A stretch of DNA of 64,000 nucleotides from Hydrogenobaculum sp. Y04AAS1 (GTDB taxonomy: Bacteria > Aquificota > Aquificia > Aquificales > Aquificaceae). The number at the start of each line of letters is the position of its first letter. Positions within the stretch are counted from its first letter, which is position 1. This document shows positions 16,216 through 25,100 of the stretch, piece after piece. The notes below the pieces were generated by a model. It was not told the origin of the DNA. It was given only the letters and a program-made list of their open reading frames with translations, and did not search any database. Where the stretch lies: assembly GCF_000020785.1 (NCBI RefSeq), contig NC_011126.1:62001-126000 (forward strand). The letters run 5' to 3'. A program made the position numbers and the translations under genes.

Positions 16216-17223
16216 ATGAAAAAAGCTTTACTAGCTTTAAGTGTAATGGCGTTAGGCGCCGCAGCTTTTGCAACCACAGATTTAAACCCTTATGAAATGC
16301 CACCGCACACACCACCATGGAGCAGAAAACCAGTTGTTAGCCCAGATGTTCACAGCGCCAATGATCCAGCTGTTTACAAGGGTTTTGATTTTACAATACC
16401 CCCAGTGGATAATGTTGTGGACTTTCACGGCGATTTAAACGCTGCCAACAAAGATGGTTTGGTAGTGTATGTAGGCGGTAACTATTATTTTGCAGCTACC
16501 AAGCTTGTAAATGCTTTTGAAAAAGAATATCCTCAATACAAAGGCAAGGTATTTATAATAACAATACCTCCAGGTAAGCTTTTGCAAACTATAGAGCATT
16601 ACCACGATACATTTACTTTGGGTGATATGACTTTCACTGCCAAACCAGATATATTTGCTGGCGGTGCTTTTGGCGTGAAAAAATGTATAAAAGATGGTTT
16701 TTGCGAAGCTTCTACATTTACCCCATACGTTACAAACACACTTGCTATAGAAGTCTACAAAGGCAATCCAAAGCATATACATAGCCTCCAAGACTTAGCA
16801 AGAAAAGATGTGAAAGTAATCATGCCAAATCCAAAGTTTGAAGGTATAGCAAGAAGAATAGAAGACGCCCTTGAAAAATGTGGTGGTAAGAAGTTAAAAG
16901 ATGCCATATTTGGTCCACACGGTAAGGCTATATTGACAGAAATACACCACAGACAAACCCCACTTGCAATTATGGAACATATAGCTGATGCCGGTGTTGT
17001 ATGGCACTCTGAAGTAGAAGCTCAAATGAAACAATACCACAATCCTCTTGAAGCTGTGCCAATACCAGCAAAATGCAATTACACGGCTATATACGCTGCT
17101 GCTGAGGTTAAAGGAGCTCCACATCCACAAGCAGCTAAAGATTGGTTGCACTTCTTAAGGACACCAGCCGCTCTAAAGGTATTTGAATTCTACGGCTTCA
17201 AACCCTACGAAGGAAAAAGATAA
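16216..17223 (+). CDS. Periplasmic substrate-binding protein (type 2 fold)
   Basis: A 335-residue exported protein with a clear Sec signal peptide (KKALLALSVMALGAAAFA, cleavage near residue 19) and the layout of a type 2 periplasmic binding protein of the molybdate/sulfate/tungstate-like class. Supporting stretches are LVVYVGGNYYFAATKLVNAF, the mid-domain TNTLAIEVYKGNP hinge and the late HPQAAKDWLHFLRTPAA. Two cysteines (KKC and GFC, six residues apart) are unusual. The ligand is unknown. No permease or matching ATPase adjoins it, so it may act as a stand-alone periplasmic binding or enzyme component with the Tat protein. AGGAGG precedes the start. Confidence 0.7.
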   Translation: MKKALLALSVMALGAAAFATTDLNPYEMPPHTPPWSRKPVVSPDVHSANDPAVYKGFDFTIPPVDNVVDFHGDLNAANKDGLVVYVGGNYYFAATKLVNAFEKEYPQYKGKVFIITIPPGKLLQTIEHYHDTFTLGDMTFTAKPDIFAGGAFGVKKCIKDGFCEASTFTPYVTNTLAIEVYKGNPKHIHSLQDLARKDVKVIMPNPKFEGIARRIEDALEKCGGKKLKDAIFGPHGKAILTEIHHRQTPLAIMEHIADAGVVWHSEVEAQMKQYHNPLEAVPIPAKCNYTAIYAAAEVKGAPHPQAAKDWLHFLRTPAALKVFEFYGFKPYEGKR

Positions 17224-17234
17224 TTTCTCAAACT

Positions 17235-17253
17235 AGCCCGCTTAAGGCGGGCT
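17235..17253 (+). terminator. Hairpin terminator after the binding-protein gene
   Basis: A perfect 7-bp stem AGCCCGC/GCGGGCT with a 5-base loop (TTAAG) lies 12 bases after the stop codon and is followed by TGTTCTTATT. The U-rich tail is interrupted, so termination may be partial. It closes the 15396-17223 operon. Confidence 0.7.
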
Positions 17254-17420
17254 GTTCTTATTAATCTATATGTCATCTGTAAAAACTTCATTTATTTTTC
17301 ATAATTTTTGTGATATCTTTATATGCTTAATTTCATATTGACATATTTGTAAATTTGGTTTATATTTATTTATGTAAATTTTTAAGATGAAGTTAAAAAG
17401 CGAAGGTGAGTTTAGATACT

Positions 17421-17437
17421 CCCTCCCTCCCCCTCCC
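17421..17437 (-). other. Potential G-quadruplex on the minus strand
   Basis: The plus strand reads CCCTCCCTCCCCCTCCC, so the minus strand carries four runs of at least three G separated by single A bases. That is the arrangement of very stable parallel quadruplexes. It stands out sharply in an A+T-rich genome and lies in the 255-base gap between the binding-protein operon and the ABC ATPase gene. No other gene was found in this gap. Confidence 0.6.
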
Positions 17438-17447
17438 AAGATTTTTT

Positions 17448-17467
17448 GCACCGCATCCTTGCGGTGC
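17448..17467. other. Strong hairpin just upstream of the ABC ATPase start
   Basis: A perfect 8-bp inverted repeat GCACCGCA/TGCGGTGC with a TCCT loop ends 11 bases before the ATG at 17479. It has no downstream T-run on either strand, so it is not a standard intrinsic terminator. It occupies the place where a ribosome-binding site would be expected and may limit translation of the next gene. Confidence 0.5.
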
Positions 17468-17478
17468 CTTTCTAAGAT

Positions 17479-18222
17479 ATGAATACACTTAAAATAGAAA
17501 ATCTTTACAAATCTTTTGACAAAAAACATTATATATTAAGTAACATAAATGTTGAAGTAACAAAAAATCAATCTTTTTGTATAATAGGTCCTTCTGGCTC
17601 TGGCAAATCAACCTTAGGAAAGTGTATACTTAGGTTTATAAAACCAGATTTTGGGAATATATATTTTAAAGGCGAAGATATATACACTATAAAAGATTAT
17701 CCAAGACATGTCTCTTTTATACCCCAAGATCCAATGTCTTCCATAAACCCTAGGTTCGGTGTTTTAGATGCCATATTAGAACCACTTCGTATAATGTCTT
17801 TGGCTTTTGATATGAAAAATATAATAAATGATATTTTGGCGCTTGGTTTAAAAGAGGAGCTTTTTAATAAGAAGATAAGAGATTTATCAGGGGGAGAGCG
17901 CCAAAGGGTAGCGATAGCAAGAGCTTTCATAACAAATCCAGAGCTTATAATAGCCGATGAACCTACATCTTCTTTGGATGCTATTCATAAATCCATTGCT
18001 GCGTCGCTTTTTTTGAAAATTAAAGAAAGTAAAACACTTTTTCTAATCACACACGATATAAAATTTGCACAGAAAATTTGTGATAAAATTGGGGTTATGT
18101 ACAATGGAAAAATAGTGGAAATAAGGGATAAAGAAGATATTTTTAAAAGCCCAAAACATGAGTTTACAAAGACACTTTTAAATAGCTATTCTCTGGATTG
18201 CAAACAGTATTCCTATGAATAG
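17479..18222 (+). CDS. ABC transporter ATP-binding protein, peptide/nickel (DppF/OppF) type
   Basis: A 247-residue ATPase subunit. Walker A (GPSGSGKST) is at residues 37-45, the Q-loop is in IPQDPMSSINPRFGV, the signature LSGGERQRVAIARAF is near residue 135, and Walker B with the catalytic glutamate is in LIIADEPTSSLDA. The QDPMSSINPR sequence is typical of dipeptide/oligopeptide/nickel importers. No permease or binding-protein gene adjoins it in the same operon, so it must act with subunits encoded elsewhere. No ribosome-binding site is evident, and a hairpin sits just upstream of the start. It overlaps the next gene by 8 nt. Confidence 0.88.
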   Translation: MNTLKIENLYKSFDKKHYILSNINVEVTKNQSFCIIGPSGSGKSTLGKCILRFIKPDFGNIYFKGEDIYTIKDYPRHVSFIPQDPMSSINPRFGVLDAILEPLRIMSLAFDMKNIINDILALGLKEELFNKKIRDLSGGERQRVAIARAFITNPELIIADEPTSSLDAIHKSIAASLFLKIKESKTLFLITHDIKFAQKICDKIGVMYNGKIVEIRDKEDIFKSPKHEFTKTLLNSYSLDCKQYSYE

Positions 18223-19468
18223 TATATTGCTTTATAGCCTTTTAATACTTTTTCTCATATTTTTATCTGGTTTTTTTGCCTCTTCGGAGGTTGTGTTTTT
18301 TGGTGCTTCTAATATATTAGAAGAAAAGGATAAAAAGTTTTATAAAAAACTTATAGATAGAATATTTAAAGACCCGCAAGCTCTTTTAGTGTCAATGCTC
18401 ATTGGGAACGAGTTTGTAAATGTTTTAATATCTTCAGTGAGCTCTAGTTTTGTAATAAACCTGGTAGGCAAAAGATGGGTATTTTTATCTGGCATATTTA
18501 TCAGTATATTGATATTTTTAATTGGTGAAACTATACCTAAAAATATTGCTCTTTTCTTGAAAGATAGGCTTTTAAAGTTTTACGCGATCATATTTTATCC
18601 ATATCTTGTAGCCACAAAGCCTTTTACTTACATTTTTGTAGCACCTGTAAAAAAGATATTAAAACTTTTTGGTGTTGAAAATATAAGCTTGGAAAAGAAG
18701 TTTTCTTTAGAGCATATAGTTTATATAATGCAAAGTCCAGCAAACGCTCAGGAATTTTCAGAAGAAGAAACTCAGATGATACAAAAAGTATCTCAGATGA
18801 GAGAAACTATAGTAAGAGAAATAATGACTCCAAGGCTTGATATATTTATGTTAGAAGCAACCCAAACTGTAAAGGAAGTTATAAACGATATATTAGAGCA
18901 TGAACATAGTAGGATACCTATATACAAAGATACAAAAGACAATGTGGTTGGCTATATACATATAAAAGACCTTACGCCAGTTTATCAGCATAAAGACGAT
19001 ACGTTAGAGATTTTTTTAAGACCTATTGAATTTATACCAGAGGTTATGAGTATAAAAAATCTACTTCAAGAGATGAAAAAATCTTCAAGTCAAATAATGA
19101 TGGTGGTAGATGAGCACGGTGCCATATCTGGACTCATTACGAAACATGATTTGCTTGAATGGTTGGCAGGAGATTTACCTCAGGAGTGGGAAGATGAAAA
19201 TGAGTTTACCAAGATGTCTTCAGATGTTTATATAGTGGAAGGTTCTGCCTCCATAGAAGAAGTCGCCGCTACCGTTGGTTTTGAACTCTCTGAGAACTAC
19301 GATTACGATACGTTGAGCGGTTTTATAATGGCAAACATGGGGAAAATTCCAAAAGAAGGCGATGAGTTTGAATACAAAGGTTTTAAGTTTATAGTGGATA
19401 AAATGGATGGTAAAAAGATAGAGCATGTACTTATCAAAATACCTACGGATAAAGAGCCAAATAGCTAA
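18215..19468 (+). CDS. CorC/HlyC-family membrane protein with CBS domains (DUF21)
   Basis: A 417-residue protein. Three or four membrane segments of the DUF21/CNNM domain cover about residues 1-175, including the GETIPKN motif typical of the family. Two CBS domains follow at about 195-320 (REIMTPRLDIFML; PIYKDTKDNVVGYIHIKDL), and a CorC/HlyC C-terminal domain covers about 335-412 (SASIEEVAATVGFEL, FKFIVDKMDGKKIEHV). Members are linked to Mg2+ or Co2+ efflux and homeostasis; the older hemolysin label is not supported. It overlaps both neighbours, by 8 nt upstream and 44 nt downstream. Confidence 0.9.
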   Translation: MNSILLYSLLILFLIFLSGFFASSEVVFFGASNILEEKDKKFYKKLIDRIFKDPQALLVSMLIGNEFVNVLISSVSSSFVINLVGKRWVFLSGIFISILIFLIGETIPKNIALFLKDRLLKFYAIIFYPYLVATKPFTYIFVAPVKKILKLFGVENISLEKKFSLEHIVYIMQSPANAQEFSEEETQMIQKVSQMRETIVREIMTPRLDIFMLEATQTVKEVINDILEHEHSRIPIYKDTKDNVVGYIHIKDLTPVYQHKDDTLEIFLRPIEFIPEVMSIKNLLQEMKKSSSQIMMVVDEHGAISGLITKHDLLEWLAGDLPQEWEDENEFTKMSSDVYIVEGSASIEEVAATVGFELSENYDYDTLSGFIMANMGKIPKEGDEFEYKGFKFIVDKMDGKKIEHVLIKIPTDKEPNS

Positions 19469-20123
19469 GATTTTTGACAAACTTTACATACCAGACAACG
19501 TTTGTCTTAGTTGTAACAACTATTTTAAGCCGACGCTTCAGGGTTATGTTTGCGATGATTGTATAGCATCTATAAAACCTATGCTTTTTGAAAAAGAAAC
19601 TCTTCCTTACATAGATTCCTATAGGATTTTTAGTAGCTACGATAAAGCTTTAAAAGAAATGATAATCGCCTTAAAATTTAAGAAAGCCTCTTTGTTTGCA
19701 AAAATAATAGGTGATATTGTGAAAGATGATTTTTTTGCTTTTGTAAAATCTATAAACCCTGATATTGTTACCTATGTGCCAGTTTCTTTCTTTAGATTTT
19801 GGCAAAGGGGCTATGACCAGAACGATATCTTATTAAAAGCTTTAAACGCTCAATACATATCTATTTTGAAACGTAGAAGACATGCTAAACCTCTATCTCT
19901 TAGCATGGATAAAAATCAAAGAGAACACATTGTTTCTAAGGCTTTTAAGATAAGAAAAGAATTTGTATTTAATTTAGAAGGTAAAAAAGTTTTAGTCTTT
20001 GATGATATATTAACTACAGGAGCTACTGCTACTCAAATAGCGAGAACCCTTAAGATGCACGCTGTAAAAGAAGTTTATTTTTATTTTATAGCGTCCCATA
20101 AAAGAGCTATTGATATGGTATAA
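19425..20123 (+). CDS. comF: ComF-family phosphoribosyltransferase-like protein
   Basis: A 232-residue protein with an N-terminal zinc finger of four cysteines (C27, C30, C43, C46). A type I phosphoribosyltransferase fold ends in the PRPP-binding loop VLVFDDILTTGAT. Homologues (ComFC, GntX) assist DNA uptake in transformable bacteria; the enzymatic role is not settled. The YVPVSFFRFWQRGYDQND stretch is conserved in the family. The start lies 44 bases inside the CorC-like gene. It may work with DprA and the secretin/pseudopilin genes found elsewhere in this window, but they are not linked. Confidence 0.86.
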   Translation: MYLSKYLRIKSQIAKIFDKLYIPDNVCLSCNNYFKPTLQGYVCDDCIASIKPMLFEKETLPYIDSYRIFSSYDKALKEMIIALKFKKASLFAKIIGDIVKDDFFAFVKSINPDIVTYVPVSFFRFWQRGYDQNDILLKALNAQYISILKRRRHAKPLSLSMDKNQREHIVSKAFKIRKEFVFNLEGKKVLVFDDILTTGATATQIARTLKMHAVKEVYFYFIASHKRAIDMV

Positions 20124-20155
20124 TAATTTTAATCAAAAGCTGGAGGTATATAACT

Positions 20156-22036
20156 ATGAACGATGAAGTGCTTTTAAAAGTGGAGGAGAAGATAAACCCA
20201 CCATCTCGCATATTGGAGGAGGCTCATATAAAGGATTATGAGTCTATTTACAAAAAATCAATAGAAAATCCAGATGCTTTTTGGGCAGAAGCAGCACAAG
20301 ATATTACATGGTTTAAACCATTTTCAAAGGTTTTAGAATGGAACTTTCCATACGCCAAATGGTTTTTAGATGGTAAATTAAACGCCTCTTACAACTGTCT
20401 TGATAGGCATATAGAAGAAGGCCTTAGAAACAAAGTAGCTTATATAGGAGTAAACGAAGATTTAGAAGAGAAAAAAATTACCTACGGGGAGCTTCTTGAG
20501 CTTGTAAATAGACTTGCAAATGCTTTGAAAAGCTTAGGCCTTAAAAAAGGCGATAGAGTTTCTATATACATGCCAAACACGGTAGAAGCTGTGGCAAGCA
20601 TGCTGGCTTGCGCTCGTATTGGGCTTATACATCAAGTAGTGTTTGCCGGGTTTAGTGAAGGCGCTTTAAGAACGAGGGTAGAGGATGCAGGGGCAAGCGC
20701 TATAATAACTGCCACATACACAAAAAGGCGTGGTAAAAAAGTAGAGCTTTTGCCTACTGCTTTAGAAGCTATAAAAGGCCTTGATTCAATCAAACATGTA
20801 ATATGTTGGGATAGAGATAACGCTGGTCTTCCAGAGGGAGTGCTCGGCTTTTACGATATTGTTAAAAGCCAAAAACCAGAATGTGAACCAGAACATATGG
20901 ATTCTGAAGATCCACTTTTTATACTCTATACTTCTGGTACCACCGGTAAGCCTAAAGGTGTGATACATACCACCGGTGGATACATGGTAAATGTGCATTT
21001 TACCACAAAAAACGTATTTGCCCTAAAGCCAAACGATATATACTGGTGTACTGCTGATATAGGCTGGATAACAGGGCATTCTTACATAGTTTATGGGCCG
21101 TTGTCTGTAGGTGTTACAAGCGTTATATTTGAGGGCGCTCCAGACTATAAAGATCCATCCACTTGGTGGAAGATAGTAGAAAAATACAGAGTAAACAAGT
21201 TTTATACTGCTCCAACAGCTGTTAGACTTTTTATGAAATACGGAGAGCAATGGCCAGAAGCTCATGATCTATCTTCTCTTAAAATCCTTGGTTCTGTGGG
21301 CGAACCTATAAATCCTGAAGCTTGGCACTGGTACTACGAGCATATAGGACATAAAAATTGCGCCATAGTAGATACTTGGTGGCAAACAGAGACTGGAACT
21401 CACATGATAACTACTTTGCCTGGCAACCCTATGAAACCAGGTAAAGCCGGTAAACCGCTTCCAGGTATTGAAGTTGCTATAGTAGATAAAAACGGAAACC
21501 CTGTCCCACCTAACACGGTAGGCTATGTGGTTATAAAAAATCCTTGGCCTTCTATGATGAGAAATTGTTGGGGGCAACCTGAACGTTATAAAAAATATTG
21601 GACTGAAATACCAGGCAACGTTTACAACGCTGATGACTTAGGGTCTATAGATGAAGAAGGTGATATTATGATAGTAGGTAGGGCCGACGATGTACTTTCT
21701 GTGGCTGGTCATCGTATAGGCACTATGGAAGTAGAAAGCGCTATAGTTGATCATGAAGCTGTGGCTGAAGCTGCTGTTATAGGTAAACCTGATCCCATAA
21801 AGGGTGAACGTATAAAGGCTTTTGTAATACTAAAACAAGATTATAATCCTTCTGAAGAGCTTAAAAAAAGCATTCAAGAGCATGTAAAACACGTGCTTGG
21901 GGCTATAGCCTATCCAGAAGAGATAGAGTTTGTAGATAAATTACCAAAGACAAGAAGTGGAAAGATTATGAGAAGAGTACTAAAAGCCAAAGAGCTTGGG
22001 CTTGATATAGGCGATGTATCTACCTTAGAGGATTAA
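20156..22036 (+). CDS. acs: Acetyl-coenzyme A synthetase (AMP-forming)
   Basis: A 626-residue Acs that activates acetate to acetyl-CoA through acetyl-AMP. The adenylation-loop motif YTSGTTGKPKG is near residue 262, and the conserved GWITGHSYIVYGPL and DTWWQTETGTHM segments mark the acetyl-CoA synthetase subgroup. The C-terminal lysine in LPKTRSGKIMRR is the catalytic lysine that is commonly regulated by acetylation. Its ribosome-binding site is GGAGGT. It ends one base before purH starts, implying co-transcription. In an autotroph it would recapture acetate. Confidence 0.95.
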   Translation: MNDEVLLKVEEKINPPSRILEEAHIKDYESIYKKSIENPDAFWAEAAQDITWFKPFSKVLEWNFPYAKWFLDGKLNASYNCLDRHIEEGLRNKVAYIGVNEDLEEKKITYGELLELVNRLANALKSLGLKKGDRVSIYMPNTVEAVASMLACARIGLIHQVVFAGFSEGALRTRVEDAGASAIITATYTKRRGKKVELLPTALEAIKGLDSIKHVICWDRDNAGLPEGVLGFYDIVKSQKPECEPEHMDSEDPLFILYTSGTTGKPKGVIHTTGGYMVNVHFTTKNVFALKPNDIYWCTADIGWITGHSYIVYGPLSVGVTSVIFEGAPDYKDPSTWWKIVEKYRVNKFYTAPTAVRLFMKYGEQWPEAHDLSSLKILGSVGEPINPEAWHWYYEHIGHKNCAIVDTWWQTETGTHMITTLPGNPMKPGKAGKPLPGIEVAIVDKNGNPVPPNTVGYVVIKNPWPSMMRNCWGQPERYKKYWTEIPGNVYNADDLGSIDEEGDIMIVGRADDVLSVAGHRIGTMEVESAIVDHEAVAEAAVIGKPDPIKGERIKAFVILKQDYNPSEELKKSIQEHVKHVLGAIAYPEEIEFVDKLPKTRSGKIMRRVLKAKELGLDIGDVSTLED

Positions 22037-23557
22037 ATGAGAGCACTTATATCTGTATACGATAAAACCGGTATTTTAGAACTGGCTAAGGAGCTTTTGA
22101 ACCAAGGGTATGAGATTCTATCCAGTGGTGGGACATACACTTATCTAAAAAATGCTGGTGTTGATGCCATAGAGGTATCTGAGGTAACAGGTTTTAGAGA
22201 GATTTTAGGTGGTAGAGTTAAGACGCTTCATCCCGCTATACACGGTGGTATTTTGTTTAGAGAAGACGTAGAAAAAGATTTAGAAGAAATAAAAGAAAAC
22301 TCTATAGAACCTATTGATATCGTAGTGGTGAACTTGTATCCTTTTGAAAAGAAGATGAAAGAGCTAAAAGATATAGATGCTCTTGTGGAGTTTATAGACA
22401 TAGGGGGTCCTACTCTTGTAAGAGCCGCTGCTAAAAATCACAAACGAGTTAGTGTACTTACAGATATCGAAGATTACGGATGGTTTATAGAAAAGCTCAA
22501 AATGAATGCTGTATCTCAGCAAGACAGAAAATACTTAGCTTTGAAAGCTTTTTGGTTAACATCTTACTATGATGCTGTTATAGCTAGTTATTTTTCCAAA
22601 GTATTTGGCTTTTCAGAAAAAGATTTTAAGCATCATACTGTACCTATGTTTTTGAGAGATGAATTGAGATACGGTGAAAATCCACATCAGCAAGCTTACC
22701 TATATGAAAATCCGTTGGAAGAAAATGGTATTGTAAGAGCTGATGTGCTTCAAGGTAAAAAGATGTCTTACAACAACTATCTTGATGCCGATTCTGTTGT
22801 AAAGCTCATGTCAGAGTTTTCTAATCCTTGCTGTGCTATCGTAAAACACAACAATCCAAGCGGTATAACCACAGACAACAATATTCTGGAAGCTTACAAA
22901 AAAGCTTTTCAATGTGATCCTGAGGCGGCGTTTGGTGGTATCGTAGCTTTTAACAAGGTTGTAGATAAAGACGTTGCTAAGGCTATTACAGAGCATTTTT
23001 ATGAGATAGTTATAGCTCCTGAGTTTACCGAAGAAGCTGTTGAAGAGTTTTCCAAAAAGAAGAATTTAAGGTTAGTAAGGTATAAAAACTACAATCAGAA
23101 TATTGATCTAAGGAGTATATCTGGCGGGTTTTTAGTGCAGGACATAGATGATAAGCTTTATGAGTCTATAGAGATAGTTTCATTGAGAAGACCTACTGAG
23201 CAAGAGTTAGAGGATGCTATATTTGCTTGGAAAGTGGCAAAATGGACAAAATCAAATGCTATAGTGATAGCTAAAAACAATCAAACCATAGGTATAGGCG
23301 CTGGTCAGGTGTCGAGGGTAGATTCTCTTAGAAGCGCTATAAGAAAAGCAAAAAACTTTTCCCATGATTTAAAAGGCGCCGTAGTGGCCTCAGACGCTTT
23401 TTTCCCGTTTAGAGATAGCATAGATATAGCTGCTGAAGAAGGAATATCTGGTACAATACAACCTGGTGGTTCTATAAGAGACAAAGAAGTTATAGAGGCT
23501 GTAAATGAGCATAACATGTTTATGATATTTACCCATATGAGGCATTTCAGACATTGA
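22037..23557 (+). CDS. purH: Bifunctional AICAR transformylase / IMP cyclohydrolase
   Basis: PurH catalyses the last two steps of purine synthesis. The N-terminal MGS-like IMP cyclohydrolase domain covers about residues 1-140 (YDKTGILELAKELL, SSGGTYTYL, GGRVKTLHPAIHGGIL). The transformylase domain covers 190-506 (LRYGENPHQQAYLY, MSYNNYLDADSV, KHNNPSG, and the C-terminal DAFFPFRDSID followed by GTIQPGGSIRD). The length of 506 residues is standard. It follows acs directly, with no ribosome-binding site of its own except in the acs end. Confidence 0.96.
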   Translation: MRALISVYDKTGILELAKELLNQGYEILSSGGTYTYLKNAGVDAIEVSEVTGFREILGGRVKTLHPAIHGGILFREDVEKDLEEIKENSIEPIDIVVVNLYPFEKKMKELKDIDALVEFIDIGGPTLVRAAAKNHKRVSVLTDIEDYGWFIEKLKMNAVSQQDRKYLALKAFWLTSYYDAVIASYFSKVFGFSEKDFKHHTVPMFLRDELRYGENPHQQAYLYENPLEENGIVRADVLQGKKMSYNNYLDADSVVKLMSEFSNPCCAIVKHNNPSGITTDNNILEAYKKAFQCDPEAAFGGIVAFNKVVDKDVAKAITEHFYEIVIAPEFTEEAVEEFSKKKNLRLVRYKNYNQNIDLRSISGGFLVQDIDDKLYESIEIVSLRRPTEQELEDAIFAWKVAKWTKSNAIVIAKNNQTIGIGAGQVSRVDSLRSAIRKAKNFSHDLKGAVVASDAFFPFRDSIDIAAEEGISGTIQPGGSIRDKEVIEAVNEHNMFMIFTHMRHFRH

Positions 23558-23618
23558 AGCTTTGCAAATTTGAGAATTGTTTTTATATTTTATGTATATC
23601 CAATAGTGAGAGGTTTTT

Positions 23619-24767
23619 ATGAAATTACCACCACTTAGAATAAGGCATATAGAGGTGGAGATACCTATTATACAAGGGGGTATGGGCGTAGGTATTTCTT
23701 GGGAAAAATTGGCAGGGGCTGTTGCATCCTGCGGTGCTGTAGGTGTTGTATCCTCAGTGGGTACAGGTTATAGATTTTTAGAACTTGTTAAAAAAGATAA
23801 GTTTGGAAGACCGATAGGCACTGAAAATGCTCACAACGGCGAGGCTTTGAGGCTCATTATTCAAAAAGCCAGAGAAATAGCCGGTGGCAAAGGCGCCATA
23901 GGTGTAAATATACTATCTGCTATAAACGATTACGGTAGGGTAGCAAACGAAGCTGCCAAGTTTGGAGCTGATTTAATCATATCTGGAGCAGGACTTCCTT
24001 TGAAGTTGCCAGAGTATACAGAGGGGTATGATACGGCTTTGGTGCCTATAGTATCTTCTGCTAGGGCTTTAAACCTTATAGCCAAAACATGGAAAAAGCG
24101 CTATAACAGGTTACCAGATGCTGTCGTTTTGGAAGGTCCCATGTCTGGTGGTCATCAAGGTTTTAAGTATGAAGATTGTTTTAAGCCGGAATTTCAACTT
24201 GAAAATTTGTTTGATGAGGTTTACAAAGAGGCTCAAGAATGGGGTAATATACCTCTTATAGTGGCAGGTGGTGTTTGGGATTACAAAGATATAAAAACCT
24301 ACATTCAAAGAGGTGCTGTCGGTGTTCAGATGGCCACCAGGTTTGCAGTTACAAAAGAAAGCGATGCACCGCTTGTATACAAGGAGCTTCTTTTAAACGC
24401 TGAAGAAAAGGATATAATGCTTCTAAAATCGCCGGTGGGATATCCTTTGAGGGTTATAAAAACGCCTTTTGTGGAAAAGCTTTTAAACGGATACAACGGC
24501 TGGAAAGGATGCGTTTCTGATTGCGTGGCCCCTTGTAAGCATGGAGAGGAGGCTAAAAAAGTAGGTTTTTGTATAGCCGATAGGCTTGGAGCTGCTTGTC
24601 TTGGCAATGTAGAAGAAGGTATTTTTATAAGCGGTGCCAACGGATATAAGTTGAAAAAGCAAGGTATAATATCTGTCTGTGAGCTTATAGATATGCTTAC
24701 TGGTAAAATGCCAGACCCCACTATAGATACTGTAGAAAACAAAGAGACATTTACAGAGGTGATATAA
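23619..24767 (+). CDS. Nitronate monooxygenase / 2-nitropropane dioxygenase-like FMN enzyme
   Basis: A 382-residue TIM-barrel FMN protein of the nitronate monooxygenase/FabK superfamily. The FMN-binding features are the N-terminal IIQGGMGVGIS, the central EGPMSGGHQG (catalytic histidine) and the late VAGGVWDYKDIKTYIQRGAVGVQMATRF phosphate-binding strand. Four cysteines lie in the 290-325 stretch (GCVSDCVAPC, CIAD), suggesting a metal or Fe-S site not found in all relatives. The true substrate is unknown; nitronate oxidation and enoyl reduction are both possible in this family. Confidence 0.82.
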   Translation: MKLPPLRIRHIEVEIPIIQGGMGVGISWEKLAGAVASCGAVGVVSSVGTGYRFLELVKKDKFGRPIGTENAHNGEALRLIIQKAREIAGGKGAIGVNILSAINDYGRVANEAAKFGADLIISGAGLPLKLPEYTEGYDTALVPIVSSARALNLIAKTWKKRYNRLPDAVVLEGPMSGGHQGFKYEDCFKPEFQLENLFDEVYKEAQEWGNIPLIVAGGVWDYKDIKTYIQRGAVGVQMATRFAVTKESDAPLVYKELLLNAEEKDIMLLKSPVGYPLRVIKTPFVEKLLNGYNGWKGCVSDCVAPCKHGEEAKKVGFCIADRLGAACLGNVEEGIFISGANGYKLKKQGIISVCELIDMLTGKMPDPTIDTVENKETFTEVI

Positions 24768-25100
24768 GTGAGGTTTTATGGGCTTTTAAAAGATGAAGAT
24801 TTTTTAAATATTGTGCAAAAAATCTCTGGTGATAATTGGATTATAGAAGATACAAAATCAAAAACAAAAGAAGAGCTTTCAAAAGATCAAATAAAAAACT
24901 GTCTTTTAGATATTGCCAACGAGATAAAGAATTGGAAACAAACTCTTACCCTTATGCCAAGCAATACTATTTTTGTGTTTGTGGCTGATAAAGAAGAACC
25001 AAAAGCTTTTAAGATATACGATACAAGCTCACTGGGATGTTCTACAACGCTACCTCCTCCAAGATGGAAAGTTTATCAAAAGGGTATAGTGCTTGAATGA
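24768..25100 (+). CDS. Hypothetical protein
   Basis: A 110-residue protein starting with GTG directly after the stop codon of the FMN enzyme gene. No family is recognised. It is soluble, with a lysine/glutamate-rich helix near residue 25 and a mixed C-terminal half ending in TLPPPRWKVYQKG. Its stop overlaps the next start by 4 nt (ATGA), so it belongs to a coupled string of small genes that runs into dxr. No function is proposed. Confidence 0.65.
   Translation: MRFYGLLKDEDFLNIVQKISGDNWIIEDTKSKTKEELSKDQIKNCLLDIANEIKNWKQTLTLMPSNTIFVFVADKEEPKAFKIYDTSSLGCSTTLPPPRWKVYQKGIVLE

Noticed and set aside
15396-17223. Labelling the binding protein as molybdate-specific ModA and the operon as a molybdate importer
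   Set aside because: Only the fold class is supported; there is no permease or ATPase and the ligand residues cannot be checked by eye.
18215-19468. Calling the CBS-domain protein a hemolysin
   Set aside because: That name is historical; the DUF21, CBS and CorC/HlyC domains point to metal ion homeostasis.
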